A DNA stretch of 64,000 nt, taken from Candidatus Izemoplasma sp. Lineage in GTDB: Bacteria; Bacillota_I; Bacilli_A; Izemoplasmatales; Izemoplasmataceae. Shown here piece after piece: positions 1-7,358 of this stretch. A program made the translations under genes and the position numbers. The stretch's first letter is position 1; each line of letters starts with the position of its first letter. The notes beneath the pieces were generated by a model that searched no databases, was not told the origin of the DNA, and saw only the letters and a program-made list of their open reading frames with translations. The DNA lies in contig SLOP01000009.1 in the NCBI GenBank assembly GCA_007132465.1, positions 1 to 64,000 of the forward strand. The letters run 5' to 3'.

Positions 1-110
1 CCTTCTGGACCTTGGATGCCTTCGATGTCTTCGCCATTACATGCGGCAATGGTGAACGCGGCACCAATCATTAAAAAGAGCAATAAGAACTTCTTGATGC
101 TAATCTTCAT
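1..110 (-). CDS. Lipoprotein, N-terminal part only (runs off left edge)
   Basis: The reverse strand opens with ATG at 110, preceded by a GAGAGGAG ribosome binding site. The first 36 residues are visible: a basic start (MKISIKKF), a hydrophobic core (LLLLFLMIGAAFT) and a lipobox IAAC with the lipid-accepting Cys at residue 24. So this is an exported lipoprotein that would be anchored on the outer face of the membrane. The mature part begins NGEDIEGIQGPEG, where glycine falls at every third place (GIQ-GPE-G), which may be the start of a collagen-like stretch. That is only a hint, because the gene is cut by the window edge and no functional domain can be seen. Confidence 0.75.
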   Translation of the reverse strand, partial: MKISIKKFLLLFLMIGAAFTIAACNGEDIEGIQGPE

Positions 111-226
111 ACCATTTCTCCTCTCTAATTTGTGGTATCAAGTAACTGGTTTTATCTCATCGCCTTACGGCGCTAAAACCCATGGTTTAGTGAAAAAACA
201 GTGCCTAATCAATGCATTTTAGAGTC

Positions 227-263
227 AAAAAAACACACTAAAAAACAACGGTTCTCTAGTGTG
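227..263 (-). terminator. Rho-independent terminator after the 371-872 gene pair
   Basis: Inverted repeat CACACTA/TAGTGTG (234-240 and 257-263, 16-base loop) followed, reading on the minus strand, by seven T (227-233). It lies about 110 bases past the stop at 371, so it would end the transcript of the two small genes upstream. The loop is long, so the call is moderate. Confidence 0.5.
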
Positions 264-370
264 CTATTAGGTTTTCCGAAACGTTGGATAAAACTTTCGC
301 ACAGGAATCCCTCCCTAGCGTTAATCCTATGTTCATTATACGACAGCACGCCGATGAACGCAAGCGATGT

Positions 371-703
371 CTACTGGGATTCATCAGATATTTTGCTGAG
401 CATCTTATCCAGACACTCGGCCAAATTATCGGCCTCAATCACGTCGGATAGAGTCGGTTTTTCATCGATTGGCATCGGTGCCGACGCATCATGTTGTACC
501 GCGGCATGTAGATGATTGAACAAGGCATCGGGGACGCGCCAAAGCGCCTTCCGCAACCGTTTTTTTGCCTTAAAAACGCGTGCAGTGGGCACGTGGCGAA
601 GCGATCCCTTGTCATCGGCTTCGCGGTTGGCTTCGCGATAACGCAAAGCCATATCACGCGCATGACGAAGGACTCGCTTAATCTTTTTTTGGTCCGCTGA
701 CAA
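371..703 (-). CDS. Hypothetical basic protein, second gene after DUF4250
   Basis: 110 residues if translation begins at the TTG at 703, which I prefer because AAGGAG sits just upstream at a spacing of about 7. In-frame ATGs at 721 and 730 would also be possible but lack a good ribosome binding site. The reading frame overlaps the end of the DUF4250-like gene by 26 bases, so the two are probably co-translated. The N-terminal half is rich in Lys and Arg (QKKIKRVLRHARDM and FKAKKRLRKALW) and looks helical; the C-terminal third is acidic. There are no membrane segments or signal peptide. I do not recognise the family. A small RNA- or ribosome-associated protein would fit the charge pattern, but that is a guess. 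Confidence 0.5.
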   Translation of the reverse strand: MSADQKKIKRVLRHARDMALRYREANREADDKGSLRHVPTARVFKAKKRLRKALWRVPDALFNHLHAAVQHDASAPMPIDEKPTLSDVIEADNLAECLDKMLSKISDESQ

Positions 704-872
704 AGCAATTCTCCTTGGCATCGTAAACATAGCCGATGGCGTCGAGTTTCATTTCGAGTTCCCCGGCATCAATGGCATAGGCGTCGGCGAGTGCCTCTAG
801 CGAGGCGTGGTCGTTGCGAAGCCGGGTGTTAACTAAACTGAGCAACACATGCGCATCCATCTTAAGATCCAT
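678..872 (-). CDS. DUF4250-like small protein
   Basis: 64 residues. The pattern DAHVLLSLVNTRLRNDHASL, then a helix, then IGYVYDAKENCFV matches the small DUF4250 family of Bacillota, in which a short 'LLSxVNTKLRDxYxSL' motif is conserved and no biochemical role is known. The start at ATG 872 is chosen because AAGGGAG (881-887) lies 8 bases upstream; a GTG at 890 would place that site inside the gene. The gene is driven by its own promoter (895-924), back to back with the promoter of the aminomutase gene, and overlaps the next small gene. Helix-turn-helix-like topology is possible. Confidence 0.7.
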   Translation of the reverse strand: MDLKMDAHVLLSLVNTRLRNDHASLEALADAYAIDAGELEMKLDAIGYVYDAKENCFVSGPKKD

Positions 873-894
873 GGCATTCGCTCCCTTCACGTCT

Positions 895-924
895 ATTATA
901 CCAAGGGTTCTTCACCTTAGGCAA
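895..924 (-). promoter_or_regulatory. Promoter of the DUF4250-like gene
   Basis: Reading on the minus strand: TTGCCT (924-919), 18 bases, TATAAT (900-895), with TGG directly before the -10, giving an extended -10. Its -35 lies only 2 bases from the -35 of the divergent aminomutase promoter, so a regulator bound here would affect both. Confidence 0.6.
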
Positions 925-926
925 GG

Positions 927-955
927 TTGATTACCCATCCGTTTTGTACTATAAT
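927..955 (+). promoter_or_regulatory. Sigma-A type promoter of the glutamate 2,3-aminomutase gene
   Basis: TTGATT (927-932), 17-base spacer, perfect TATAAT (950-955), about 40 bases before the start codon at 997. Confidence 0.75.
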
Positions 956-996
956 GGTAATGTTTGTTTAACCCCACGACGAAAGGATGATGCACG

Positions 997-2262
997 ATGA
1001 CAAACAAAGCTCGCGACATCTCCCTCAATCGCGCACGAACGCTAAAACAACGCATCGACGATTACCTTGGTGTGAAAGATTGTATACCGACCGGGTATGA
1101 CCATCAAACTATGCTTGAAAAACGCAAAGCCCATATCTTAAACGTGCTCGGCGGCACCGATACCGATTGGCAAAATTACCAATGGCAACTCAAGCATCGC
1201 ATCAACACCGTTGACACGTTGAAAAAGATGCTTAACCTGGACCCCGATGAAATTGAAGCCATCAAAGAAATATCCAAACTGTATCGCTGGTCGGTGTCTC
1301 CTTACTACCTGTCACTCATCGATCCCGATGAAAAATTTGATCCGATAAAGTTGTTGGCTGTCCCCAACAAACTTGAACTCCTCGATGAGGCCGCGCCGCT
1401 TGACCCGATGGCCGAAGAGTTCACCAACCCGGCTGGCACCATCACGCGCCGCTATCCAGATCGTTTAATTATCAACGTCACCAACGAATGTGCGATGTAC
1501 TGCCGGCATTGCCAACGCCGTCGCAACATCGGTCAGGTCGATCAGATGACCTCAAAACCCTTGCTCGAGGAATCCTTTGATTACGTTCGCCTCAACCCTG
1601 AAATCCGCGACGTCCTCGTGACCGGCGGCGATCCCTTTACCTTATCAGATAAACAGATTGAGTGGATTTTAACACGACTCAAAGCCATTCCTCACGTTGA
1701 GTATGTGCGCTTTGGCAGCCGCACCCTCGTCACGATGCCCCAACGCATCACCGATTCGCTCGTGGCGATTTTAAACAAACACCACCCCGTCTACGTCAAC
1801 ACCCACTTTAACCACCCCATGGAAATCACCGAGGAAGCCAAACAAGCCTGCGAAAAACTCGCCAACGCCGGCGTTCCCTTAGGCAACCAGGCCGTCCTCT
1901 TAAACGGCATCAACAACAACAAGTTCGTCATGCGTAAACTCAACCACGAATTGTTAAAAATCCGTGTCAGACCCTACTACCTCTTCCACGCCAAAACCGT
2001 CAAAGGCACGCATCATTTGAAGACGAGTTTGGACGATGGCATCGAAATCATGGAATACTTACGTGGTTACACCTCAGGCATGGCAATCCCCACCTACATC
2101 GTCAACGCCCCCGGTGGCAAAGGCAAGACCCCGATTTTACCCGAATACCTCATCAGCCGCGGACCAGGGTACTTCACCATCCGCACCTGGGAAGGCGACA
2201 TCCTCAAACACAAAAACGAAGACACCATCCCTATTCAAACCCAGTACGATGCTCTTGACTAA
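997..2262 (+). CDS. eam: Glutamate 2,3-aminomutase (KamA-family radical SAM enzyme)
   Basis: 421 residues, a PLP- and SAM-dependent radical aminomutase of the lysine 2,3-aminomutase family. The iron-sulfur motif CxxxCxxC is at C165, C169 and C172 (CAMYCRHC), followed by the family block QRRRNIG, and the C-terminal half carries the conserved VNAPGGKGKTP loop. In lysine 2,3-aminomutase two aspartates (Asp293 and Asp330 of the clostridial enzyme) hold the lysine side chain. Here the equivalent positions are K333 (in HAKTVKG) and N370 (in VNAPGG). Lys/Asn at these two places is the published signature of glutamate 2,3-aminomutase, which makes beta-glutamate, an osmolyte. ATG 997 is preceded by AAAGGA at a spacing of 9. 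The gene is monocistronic, with its own promoter and terminator. Substrate is inferred from the two residues, not shown. Confidence 0.82.
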   Translation: MTNKARDISLNRARTLKQRIDDYLGVKDCIPTGYDHQTMLEKRKAHILNVLGGTDTDWQNYQWQLKHRINTVDTLKKMLNLDPDEIEAIKEISKLYRWSVSPYYLSLIDPDEKFDPIKLLAVPNKLELLDEAAPLDPMAEEFTNPAGTITRRYPDRLIINVTNECAMYCRHCQRRRNIGQVDQMTSKPLLEESFDYVRLNPEIRDVLVTGGDPFTLSDKQIEWILTRLKAIPHVEYVRFGSRTLVTMPQRITDSLVAILNKHHPVYVNTHFNHPMEITEEAKQACEKLANAGVPLGNQAVLLNGINNNKFVMRKLNHELLKIRVRPYYLFHAKTVKGTHHLKTSLDDGIEIMEYLRGYTSGMAIPTYIVNAPGGKGKTPILPEYLISRGPGYFTIRTWEGDILKHKNEDTIPIQTQYDALD

Positions 2263-2286
2263 AGCCGACGACGTCGGCTTTTCTTT
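2262..2286 (+). terminator. Rho-independent terminator of the aminomutase gene
   Basis: AAGCCGAC-GAC-GTCGGCTT hairpin (2262-2280) followed by TTCTTT. Its first base is the last base of the stop codon, so the stem begins right at the stop. Confidence 0.85.
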
Positions 2287-2288
2287 CA

Positions 2289-2297
2289 TGCTATAAT
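2289..2297 (+). promoter_or_regulatory. Extended -10 promoter of pcm
   Basis: TGC-TATAAT (2289-2297) directly after the preceding terminator and about 20 bases before the pcm start. There is no convincing -35, as expected for an extended -10 promoter. Confidence 0.6.
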
Positions 2298-2317
2298 GGA
2301 TGTGAGGAGGTGTGGTT

Positions 2318-2941
2318 ATGCCGGAATGCAAGCGCATGATCAACGAACAACTTATCCCCCGCGGCATTAAAAACCCGCGCGTGCTTGACGCATTTGCTCA
2401 CGTCAAACGCCACCGTTTTGTCCCTGAACATGTTGCCCGCTATGCCTACGGCGATTTTCCTCTAGACATCGGCTTAGATCAAACCATTAGCCAGCCCTAC
2501 ATCGTCGCCCTCATGAGCGAAGCCATCGATCCTAAACCGACCGATCGCGTGCTTGAAGTCGGCACCGGCTCGGGATACCAAACGGCGATACTCGCGCACC
2601 TTGTTCAGCACGTCCATACCATTGAGCGCATTGAGTCTCTCATGCACCGGGCCCAACGCGCGCTCGACCACGAAGGCTACACCAACGTAACCTTCCATCT
2701 CGGCGATGGCCATCAAGGCGTGAGCGAACACGCCCCATACGACAAAATCCTTGTCACCGCGGCGGCTAAACGCTTACCGACAACCCTGATTGACCAACTG
2801 AACATTGGTGGCATCCTCGTGATTCCCCTTGGCGGCATCTTCTTCCAAGACCTCGTCAAAATCACCAAAACGTCCAAAGGCACCAAAAAAGAAAGCCTTG
2901 GCGGTGTCCGCTTCGTGCCGCTGGTGGCCTCAACATCATAG
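2318..2941 (+). CDS. pcm: Protein-L-isoaspartate O-methyltransferase
   Basis: 207 residues, the usual size of the family. The enzyme methylates L-isoaspartyl residues in aged proteins with S-adenosylmethionine so that they can revert to aspartate; it is cytosolic. Visible family blocks are the N-terminal IxxxRVLDAFxxVxRHxFVP, the SAM-binding motif I LEVGTGSGYQTAIL, and the DKILVTAAA block near residue 145. The start is set at ATG 2318, 7 bases after a strong GAGGAGG (2304-2310); an in-frame GTG at 2312 is too close to that site. The gene is a single transcription unit with an extended -10 promoter and a bidirectional terminator. Proximity to a catalase gene on the facing strand fits a damage-repair role but they are not co-transcribed. 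Confidence 0.9.
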   Translation: MPECKRMINEQLIPRGIKNPRVLDAFAHVKRHRFVPEHVARYAYGDFPLDIGLDQTISQPYIVALMSEAIDPKPTDRVLEVGTGSGYQTAILAHLVQHVHTIERIESLMHRAQRALDHEGYTNVTFHLGDGHQGVSEHAPYDKILVTAAAKRLPTTLIDQLNIGGILVIPLGGIFFQDLVKITKTSKGTKKESLGGVRFVPLVASTS

Positions 2942-2951
2942 CCTGTTCATC

Positions 2952-2981
2952 AAAGGGGTTGCGCCAGCGCAACCCCTTTTT
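2952..2981. terminator. Bidirectional terminator between pcm and the DUF454 gene
   Basis: AAAGGGGTTGCG-CCAG-CGCAACCCCTTTT, a perfect 12-bp stem (2952-2963 and 2968-2979) with T-rich tract on the plus side and A-tract on the other, so it can end both converging transcripts. Confidence 0.88.
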
Positions 2982-2990
2982 GATTGAACG

Positions 2991-3401
2991 TCATCCTTCG
3001 TTTGCCACTTCACGCGCTTTGAGCATCTGCGCGCGGTTTAAGGTTCTTAACAACACCAAGTGCGTCGTCACCCCAACGCCGACCAGCACCAAGAGCCCGC
3101 TGATCCAAGGCGTTTTCATCATCCACATCGAAAACCCGAGGGACACCCAAAGCAAGGTAATCATCCCAACCTTGGTTTTAACGTCAATGGCTTTGTGCGT
3201 GAGGTAGCTGTAAATGTAGATGCCAAACACCCTGTGGTTAATCAGCCACCGGTAAAGCCGCGTCGAACTACGAACATAGAAGTACGCCGCCAAGAGCAAA
3301 AATGGGGTCGTTGGCAACAACGGTAAAAAGATGCCTAGCGCGCCAAGCGCCACCGCCAAGGAGCCGAGTGTGATGTAGGCGATTGTCTTGAATGGACGCA
3401 T
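2991..3401 (-). CDS. DUF454 (YbaN-type) inner membrane protein
   Basis: 136 residues. The N-terminal block LGALGIFLPLLPTTPFLLLAAYFYVRSS is the hallmark of the DUF454/YbaN family, followed by RWLINHRVFG and two further hydrophobic helices, for about three or four membrane segments. The family has no assigned biochemical function. It starts 2 bases after the catalase stop codon and has a GAGG site, so it is translated from the catalase transcript. A second DUF454 member lies at 48178-48552, downstream of a hemerythrin-type stress protein. Both copies therefore sit behind genes for oxidative or nitrosative stress, which may say something about the role. Confidence 0.85.
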   Translation of the reverse strand: MRPFKTIAYITLGSLAVALGALGIFLPLLPTTPFLLLAAYFYVRSSTRLYRWLINHRVFGIYIYSYLTHKAIDVKTKVGMITLLWVSLGFSMWMMKTPWISGLLVLVGVGVTTHLVLLRTLNRAQMLKAREVANEG

Positions 3402-3403
3402 CG

Positions 3404-4867
3404 TTACCTCACGTCTTCTATCGCGATACCTAGCGCTTTAGCGACACCTTCACCGTAGGCTTTATCGGCTTTAAGGCAATGAGTGATGTGGCGAACTTTA
3501 ATTGCCTTGGGGATGTCGCCCATGTGGCGGGCAGTATTCGCAAACAGGCGCGCTTTTTCATCGTCGCCCATCAGTTGAAAAAGTTTCCCTGGCTGCGTGT
3601 AATAATCGTCGTCATCATCGCGAAAATCATGGTTTGTCACGGTTCCCTCAAGCGCGAGAGGCGGTTCTTTCAGGTCGTGTTGATCGTCCCACTCGCCTTC
3701 GCTGTTCGGCCAATAACCGACGCGCGCGCCGGCGTTGTCGTCCACGCGCATTTGTCCATCGCGATGGTAGCTGTTGTGCATCGGGCACTTAGGGGCGTTC
3801 ACGGGAATCTGGTTGTGATTGACCCCGAGGCGATAGCGTTGGGCATCGCCGTAAGAAAACAGCCGGCCCTGAAGCATCTTATCGGGTGATAAGCCGATGC
3901 CCGGGACGATGTTAGCAGGGTTAAAGGCGGCTTGTTCAACGTCGCGAAAATAGTTTTCCGGGTTCTTGTTGAGTTCGAAATAGCCGACCTCAATTAACGG
4001 ATACTCATCCTTGTACCACACTTTGGTCAAATCAAAAGGATTATACGGATGCTTTTTAGCCTGCGCTTCACTCATCACTTGAATGTACATCGTCCAGCGC
4101 GGATAATCCTTTGCTTCAATGCTTGTCAATAGATCGTGTTGATGGCTTTCGCGGTCTTTTCCAATCAGGGCTTCAGCCTCAGCGTCGGTCATGGTCTCAA
4201 TGCCTTGGTTTGTCTTGAGATGGAACTTCACCCAGACGCGTTCGTTTTTGGCGTTGATCATGCTGTATGTGTGTGAACCGTACCCGTTCATGTGGCGGTA
4301 GGATTTGGCGATGCCGCGGTCTCCCATGGTGATGGTGACTTGGTGAAGGCTTTCAGGCAAAAGCGTCCAAAAATCCCAGTTGTTTTTCGCGCTACGTTCA
4401 TTTGTGTAAGGGTCGCGTTTGACGGCGCGGTTTAAATCCGGAAAGCGATGTGGGTCGCGAATGAAGAACACCGGGGTGTTGTTTCCGACCAAGTCCCAGT
4501 TGCCTTCTTCGGTGTAAAACTTCATCGCAAAACCACGGATGTCACGTTCCGCATCGGCGGCGCCGCGTTCGCCGGCGACGGTGGAAAAGCGCACGAACAT
4601 GTCGGTCTGTTTGCCGACCTCGGAAAACACCAACGCTTTGGTGTATTTCGTGATGTCATGGGTGACCACGAACGTGCCAAACGCGCCAGAGCCTTTGGCG
4701 TGCATGCGACGTTCTGGAATCACTTCGCGGTCAAAATGCGCGAGCTTCTCTAAATACCACACATCCTGCAGTACCATCGGCCCTCGAGGCCCGGCGGTCA
4801 TGGCGTTTTCGTTGTCATACACGGGCGCGCCAACAGCGTTGGTGAGTTTCTTTTTTGTTTTGTTCAT
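3404..4867 (-). CDS. katA: Monofunctional haem catalase (small subunit type)
   Basis: 487 residues, matching small-subunit (clade 3) catalases that turn hydrogen peroxide into water and oxygen. The distal His is H56 in [13 protein letters not shown]; the distal Asn lies in [11 protein letters not shown] near residue 130; the proximal haem-ligand Tyr is in [14 protein letters not shown] near residue 340. All key residues are present. The start ATG 4867 has GGAGGA close upstream. A consensus promoter lies at 4940-4968 and the roughly 60-base leader contains a stem-loop (4889-4897 with 4918-4926). The DUF454 gene follows by 2 bases. A haem enzyme means the cell either makes or imports haem; no haem gene is in the window. 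Confidence 0.95.
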   Translation of the reverse strand: MNKTKKKLTNAVGAPVYDNENAMTAGPRGPMVLQDVWYLEKLAHFDREVIPERRMHAKGSGAFGTFVVTHDITKYTKALVFSEVGKQTDMFVRFSTVAGERGAADAERDIRGFAMKFYTEEGNWDLVGNNTPVFFIRDPHRFPDLNRAVKRDPYTNERSAKNNWDFWTLLPESLHQVTITMGDRGIAKSYRHMNGYGSHTYSMINAKNERVWVKFHLKTNQGIETMTDAEAEALIGKDRESHQHDLLTSIEAKDYPRWTMYIQVMSEAQAKKHPYNPFDLTKVWYKDEYPLIEVGYFELNKNPENYFRDVEQAAFNPANIVPGIGLSPDKMLQGRLFSYGDAQRYRLGVNHNQIPVNAPKCPMHNSYHRDGQMRVDDNAGARVGYWPNSEGEWDDQHDLKEPPLALEGTVTNHDFRDDDDDYYTQPGKLFQLMGDDEKARLFANTARHMGDIPKAIKVRHITHCLKADKAYGEGVAKALGIAIEDVR

Positions 4868-4939
4868 CGTATCCTCCTTCGTAATGGGCGAAGCCGCAAT
4901 CCTTCAAGAGAACGGTCGCGGCTTCGTTGTCATAGCTTA

Positions 4940-4968
4940 ATTATACGCGATAAGATGGTCGCTGTAAA
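4940..4968 (-). promoter_or_regulatory. Strong promoter of the catalase gene
   Basis: Minus strand TTTACA (4968-4963), 17 bases, TATAAT (4945-4940). The leader downstream holds a 9-bp inverted repeat, CGAAGCCGC at 4889-4897 with GCGGCTTCG at 4918-4926, ending 12 bases before the GGAGGA site. I see no clear PerR box. Confidence 0.75.
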
Positions 4969-5022
4969 TAAACGAATGTTTCGCGCCCAACTCATCCGAT
5001 GACCATCGCGTCGATGAACACC

Positions 5023-5060
5023 AAAAAAAATGAAGCGATAGCTCATAGCTATCGCTTCAT
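5023..5060 (-). terminator. Terminator that includes the last codons of the coiled-coil gene
   Basis: A 14-bp stem, ATGAAGCGATAGCT with its complement (5047-5060 and 5030-5043), 3-base loop, then eight T on the minus strand. The stem contains the final codons and the TAG stop of the gene at 5049-5303. Confidence 0.9.
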
Positions 5061-5303
5061 CGTTTTCAGCCGTTTGATGGCCGCTTTGCGTTTGTGTTTC
5101 ATGTCGTCAATTTGATCTTTGATTTCACGCTTGCGTTCATCGAGCGTTTTCAGTTCATCTTCCAACTCGGTGATTGCGGTTTCAAAGGTATCCATGGCGT
5201 CTTCTAAGGTTTGGGGTTCTGGGTTTTTCTCCACCGTTTCCATGAACCGATCAATCGCCTTTTCGGCGGTCTTCTTCACATTCTCAAACCAATCCAAGGT
5301 CAT
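5049..5303 (-). CDS. Small coiled-coil protein, function unknown
   Basis: 84 residues with no hydrophobic segment. From about residue 30 to the end the sequence is one long charged helix (TFETAITELEDELKTLDERK and so on) with heptad spacing of Leu/Ile, ending in a basic tail KRKAAIKRLKTMKR. It looks like a dimeric coiled coil. It lies 18 bases after the PH-domain membrane protein gene, with AGGAGAGAT-type sequence before its start, so both are one operon. I do not recognise a family. A partner or tether of the preceding membrane protein is possible but only suggested by position. Confidence 0.7.
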   Translation of the reverse strand: MTLDWFENVKKTAEKAIDRFMETVEKNPEPQTLEDAMDTFETAITELEDELKTLDERKREIKDQIDDMKHKRKAAIKRLKTMKR

Positions 5304-5321
5304 CTCTCCTTTAACGGATGC

Positions 5322-5927
5322 TTATTTTTTCGCCATCGCATGGCGGGCTTTCTCTCGTTGAACGATTTTTTCATGATCGCGTTTGGCGTTGGCGTGATCA
5401 ATCAACGCTTGGCGTGCTTTTTCACAAAACGCGTCGTGATCTTCTACTCCGCGAATGGTGTCGATGTTGACTTCGTCGTCCAGCAAAATGTCGACAAAAC
5501 CGTAATGAAACACATGCCCTAGCGTGGGCGTACGGGGAATGATGTTTAGGATGCGATCAAAGGCGATGTCATAAGCCTTACCCTCGGCTTTCGTCGCCTT
5601 AAACAAGAGCCGTCGATCGGTCAAAATGACCTCGCGCGTCGGCGTGCTCGCAAGCGTCAATCCGACGATGACCACATACGCAATCAGCAAAAGCACAAAG
5701 AGCGATTGAAACGCGGCGTCTTGGACAAACAAAAACCCCACTCCAACAACCAAAGATGCCATCAAAAGCATGTACCATTTGCCGATGATGTGAAAACCAA
5801 AACGCCAGGTCATTTTTGTTTTCGCGATGGTTTTTTCTTTTTCAAAGGTTTGCTTGCTGTCTTTGCCGGGTGTCGGCGTAAAAGGGTCGTCTTGCACAGC
5901 TATTGGCTTAAAGTCGTCTTGCTTCAT
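5322..5927 (-). CDS. Membrane protein with bacterial PH-like domain
   Basis: 201 residues. A hydrophilic N-terminus of about 45 residues is followed by two membrane helices (roughly 50-67 and 73-92) and then a domain with STPTREVILTDRRLLFKATKAEG and DRILNIIPRTPTLG, the pattern of YdbS/bPH_2-type bacterial pleckstrin-like domains ('lTnrRiii ... i.~~~v~~v~~~~'). The C-terminal 35 residues are a charged helix. Start ATG 5927 follows GAGGTGA; a minus-strand TGG-TACACT (5961-5953) is a likely extended -10. A shorter paralogue of the same design is at 51907-52383. Function of such proteins is unknown; they probably work at the cytoplasmic face of the membrane. Confidence 0.7.
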   Translation of the reverse strand: MKQDDFKPIAVQDDPFTPTPGKDSKQTFEKEKTIAKTKMTWRFGFHIIGKWYMLLMASLVVGVGFLFVQDAAFQSLFVLLLIAYVVIVGLTLASTPTREVILTDRRLLFKATKAEGKAYDIAFDRILNIIPRTPTLGHVFHYGFVDILLDDEVNIDTIRGVEDHDAFCEKARQALIDHANAKRDHEKIVQREKARHAMAKK

Positions 5928-5980
5928 CGTCTCACCTCATTCATCCATTACCAGTGTACCATAAAGTCCCTCGCAATGCA

Positions 5981-7306
5981 TTAGGCAACCCGTCGAATCA
6001 AGGCCTTATAAAACCTGAACGCCCGCATGAGTTCATCGAGACGTATCGCCTCGTTGGCGGCGTGAATGCTCGCCCAATCACGCTCAGTAAACCGATACGG
6101 ACTAAAACGGTAGACATGCTCACTGATGTCGTGGTGATAGCGAGCATCGGTGCCGGCCATCATCAGGTAAGGCACCACCTTAACCTCACCAAACACATCG
6201 TTAATCACATCGGACACGGCATCAAACGTGGCGTCAACGCGGCTCGTCGGTGTGGGATCGGCGCCTTTATTGGAGGTCACCTCAACATGAAAGCGGCTGA
6301 CCCGTGCTTTGACTTTCGCCACCACCTCTTCAACGGTCTCACCGGGCAAAATACGCACATTCACCCCGGCCGTGGCTTCAGCAGGTAAGACGTTTAACGC
6401 GTCACTTCCCGCGAGCTGCGTAAAGGCCATCGTCGTGTGCAAAAACGACAACAATCGTCCACCTTCTTGTATCGCATGATGGCGAATGAAGGGGAAGTAA
6501 AGCGCCGGTCTGGCAAACGCACGCTTCACGCGTTTTGCCTCGGTGACTGTCGATAGCGCCTGAAACATCATCGACGTGGCGCCGGTTAGTTTCGGCTTAA
6601 ACAGCATGCCCTTATCCAAGGCGTTGATCGCTTTTGCCACCTCCACGACCGCCGTATGTTTTGGCGGCATCGACGCGTGGCCGGCACCGAGCGTTGAACG
6701 GATTGTCAGGTTGGCGTATCCCTTCTCTGCAATCCCGACAACAGCCACTGGAAGGCGTTGCTTAGGCACTAAATCATCCATCACGGCGCCGCCTTCATCC
6801 AACACCAAACCTGGCTTTACGCCACGCTTTTTCAAGTGCTCAACAATCGCCGGCGCGCTTGGACCACGCGTTTCTTCATCACCGGAAAACGCCGCAAACA
6901 CCGTGCGTTTAAAGGCGTATCCTTCTTGAAGCAGATGCTCAAGTGCCTCCATCACACACGCCAAGGTCCCCTTGGTGTCAAGCGTGCCTCGACCCACCAG
7001 CCGGCCATCGACAAGTTTCCCCTCAAAGGGAGGGTGCTCCCACACCCCATTTTCAGGCACCACATCATAGTGGCTCATGAGAACAACCGGGTTATCATCG
7101 GTTTTGCCTTTAATTTCAAACACGACGCCTTTGTCGCCGATGCGCTGCATCGGTGCGCGTTCATTAACCAGGGGATAGCGCGCTTCTAAATAAGCGCGAA
7201 ACCCTTGAAAGGCCTTGGCGTCTTCCTTCGTTGTGTCCTCATGCGACACGGTCTTAAAGCGTACCATGTGCTGTAAGGATTCGATGATGCGATTATCTTT
7301 ATCCAT
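5981..7306 (-). CDS. M20-family metallopeptidase (carboxypeptidase S / aminoacylase-like)
   Basis: 441 residues. The zinc peptidase pattern is clear: VVLMSHYDVVP (zinc His and Asp) near residue 80, GRGTLDTKG (bridging Asp) near 112, GDEETRGPSA (catalytic Glu and zinc Glu) near 145, and AGTDARYHH with the last zinc His near the C-terminus. These enzymes cleave a C-terminal residue from small peptides or deacylate N-acyl amino acids. Size and the PPFEGKLVDGRLVGRG block point to the carboxypeptidase S-like branch. The start is ATG 7306 because AAGAGGAG lies 8 bases upstream; the GTG at 7327 would include that site. The gene stands between two terminators and seems to be its own unit. No signal peptide, so cytosolic. 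Confidence 0.85.
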   Translation of the reverse strand: MDKDNRIIESLQHMVRFKTVSHEDTTKEDAKAFQGFRAYLEARYPLVNERAPMQRIGDKGVVFEIKGKTDDNPVVLMSHYDVVPENGVWEHPPFEGKLVDGRLVGRGTLDTKGTLACVMEALEHLLQEGYAFKRTVFAAFSGDEETRGPSAPAIVEHLKKRGVKPGLVLDEGGAVMDDLVPKQRLPVAVVGIAEKGYANLTIRSTLGAGHASMPPKHTAVVEVAKAINALDKGMLFKPKLTGATSMMFQALSTVTEAKRVKRAFARPALYFPFIRHHAIQEGGRLLSFLHTTMAFTQLAGSDALNVLPAEATAGVNVRILPGETVEEVVAKVKARVSRFHVEVTSNKGADPTPTSRVDATFDAVSDVINDVFGEVKVVPYLMMAGTDARYHHDISEHVYRFSPYRFTERDWASIHAANEAIRLDELMRAFRFYKALIRRVA

Positions 7307-7329
7307 TTCATTCACTCCTCTTGACACAC

Positions 7330-7351
7330 AAAAAGCCCCGTCAAGGGCTTT
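7330..7351 (-). terminator. Terminator after galU
   Basis: Minus strand AAAAGCCC-loop-GGGCTTTT followed by a T-rich tract, directly after the galU stop codon at 7359. Confidence 0.8.
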
Positions 7352-7358
7352 TAGGAAG

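Noticed and set aside
997-2262. Annotation as lysine 2,3-aminomutase
   Set aside because: The two lysine-binding aspartates are Lys and Asn here, which matches glutamate 2,3-aminomutase.
4935-4950. PerR box in front of catalase
   Set aside because: TATAATTAAGCTATG overlaps the -10 but does not follow the TTATAATnATTATAA symmetry well enough.
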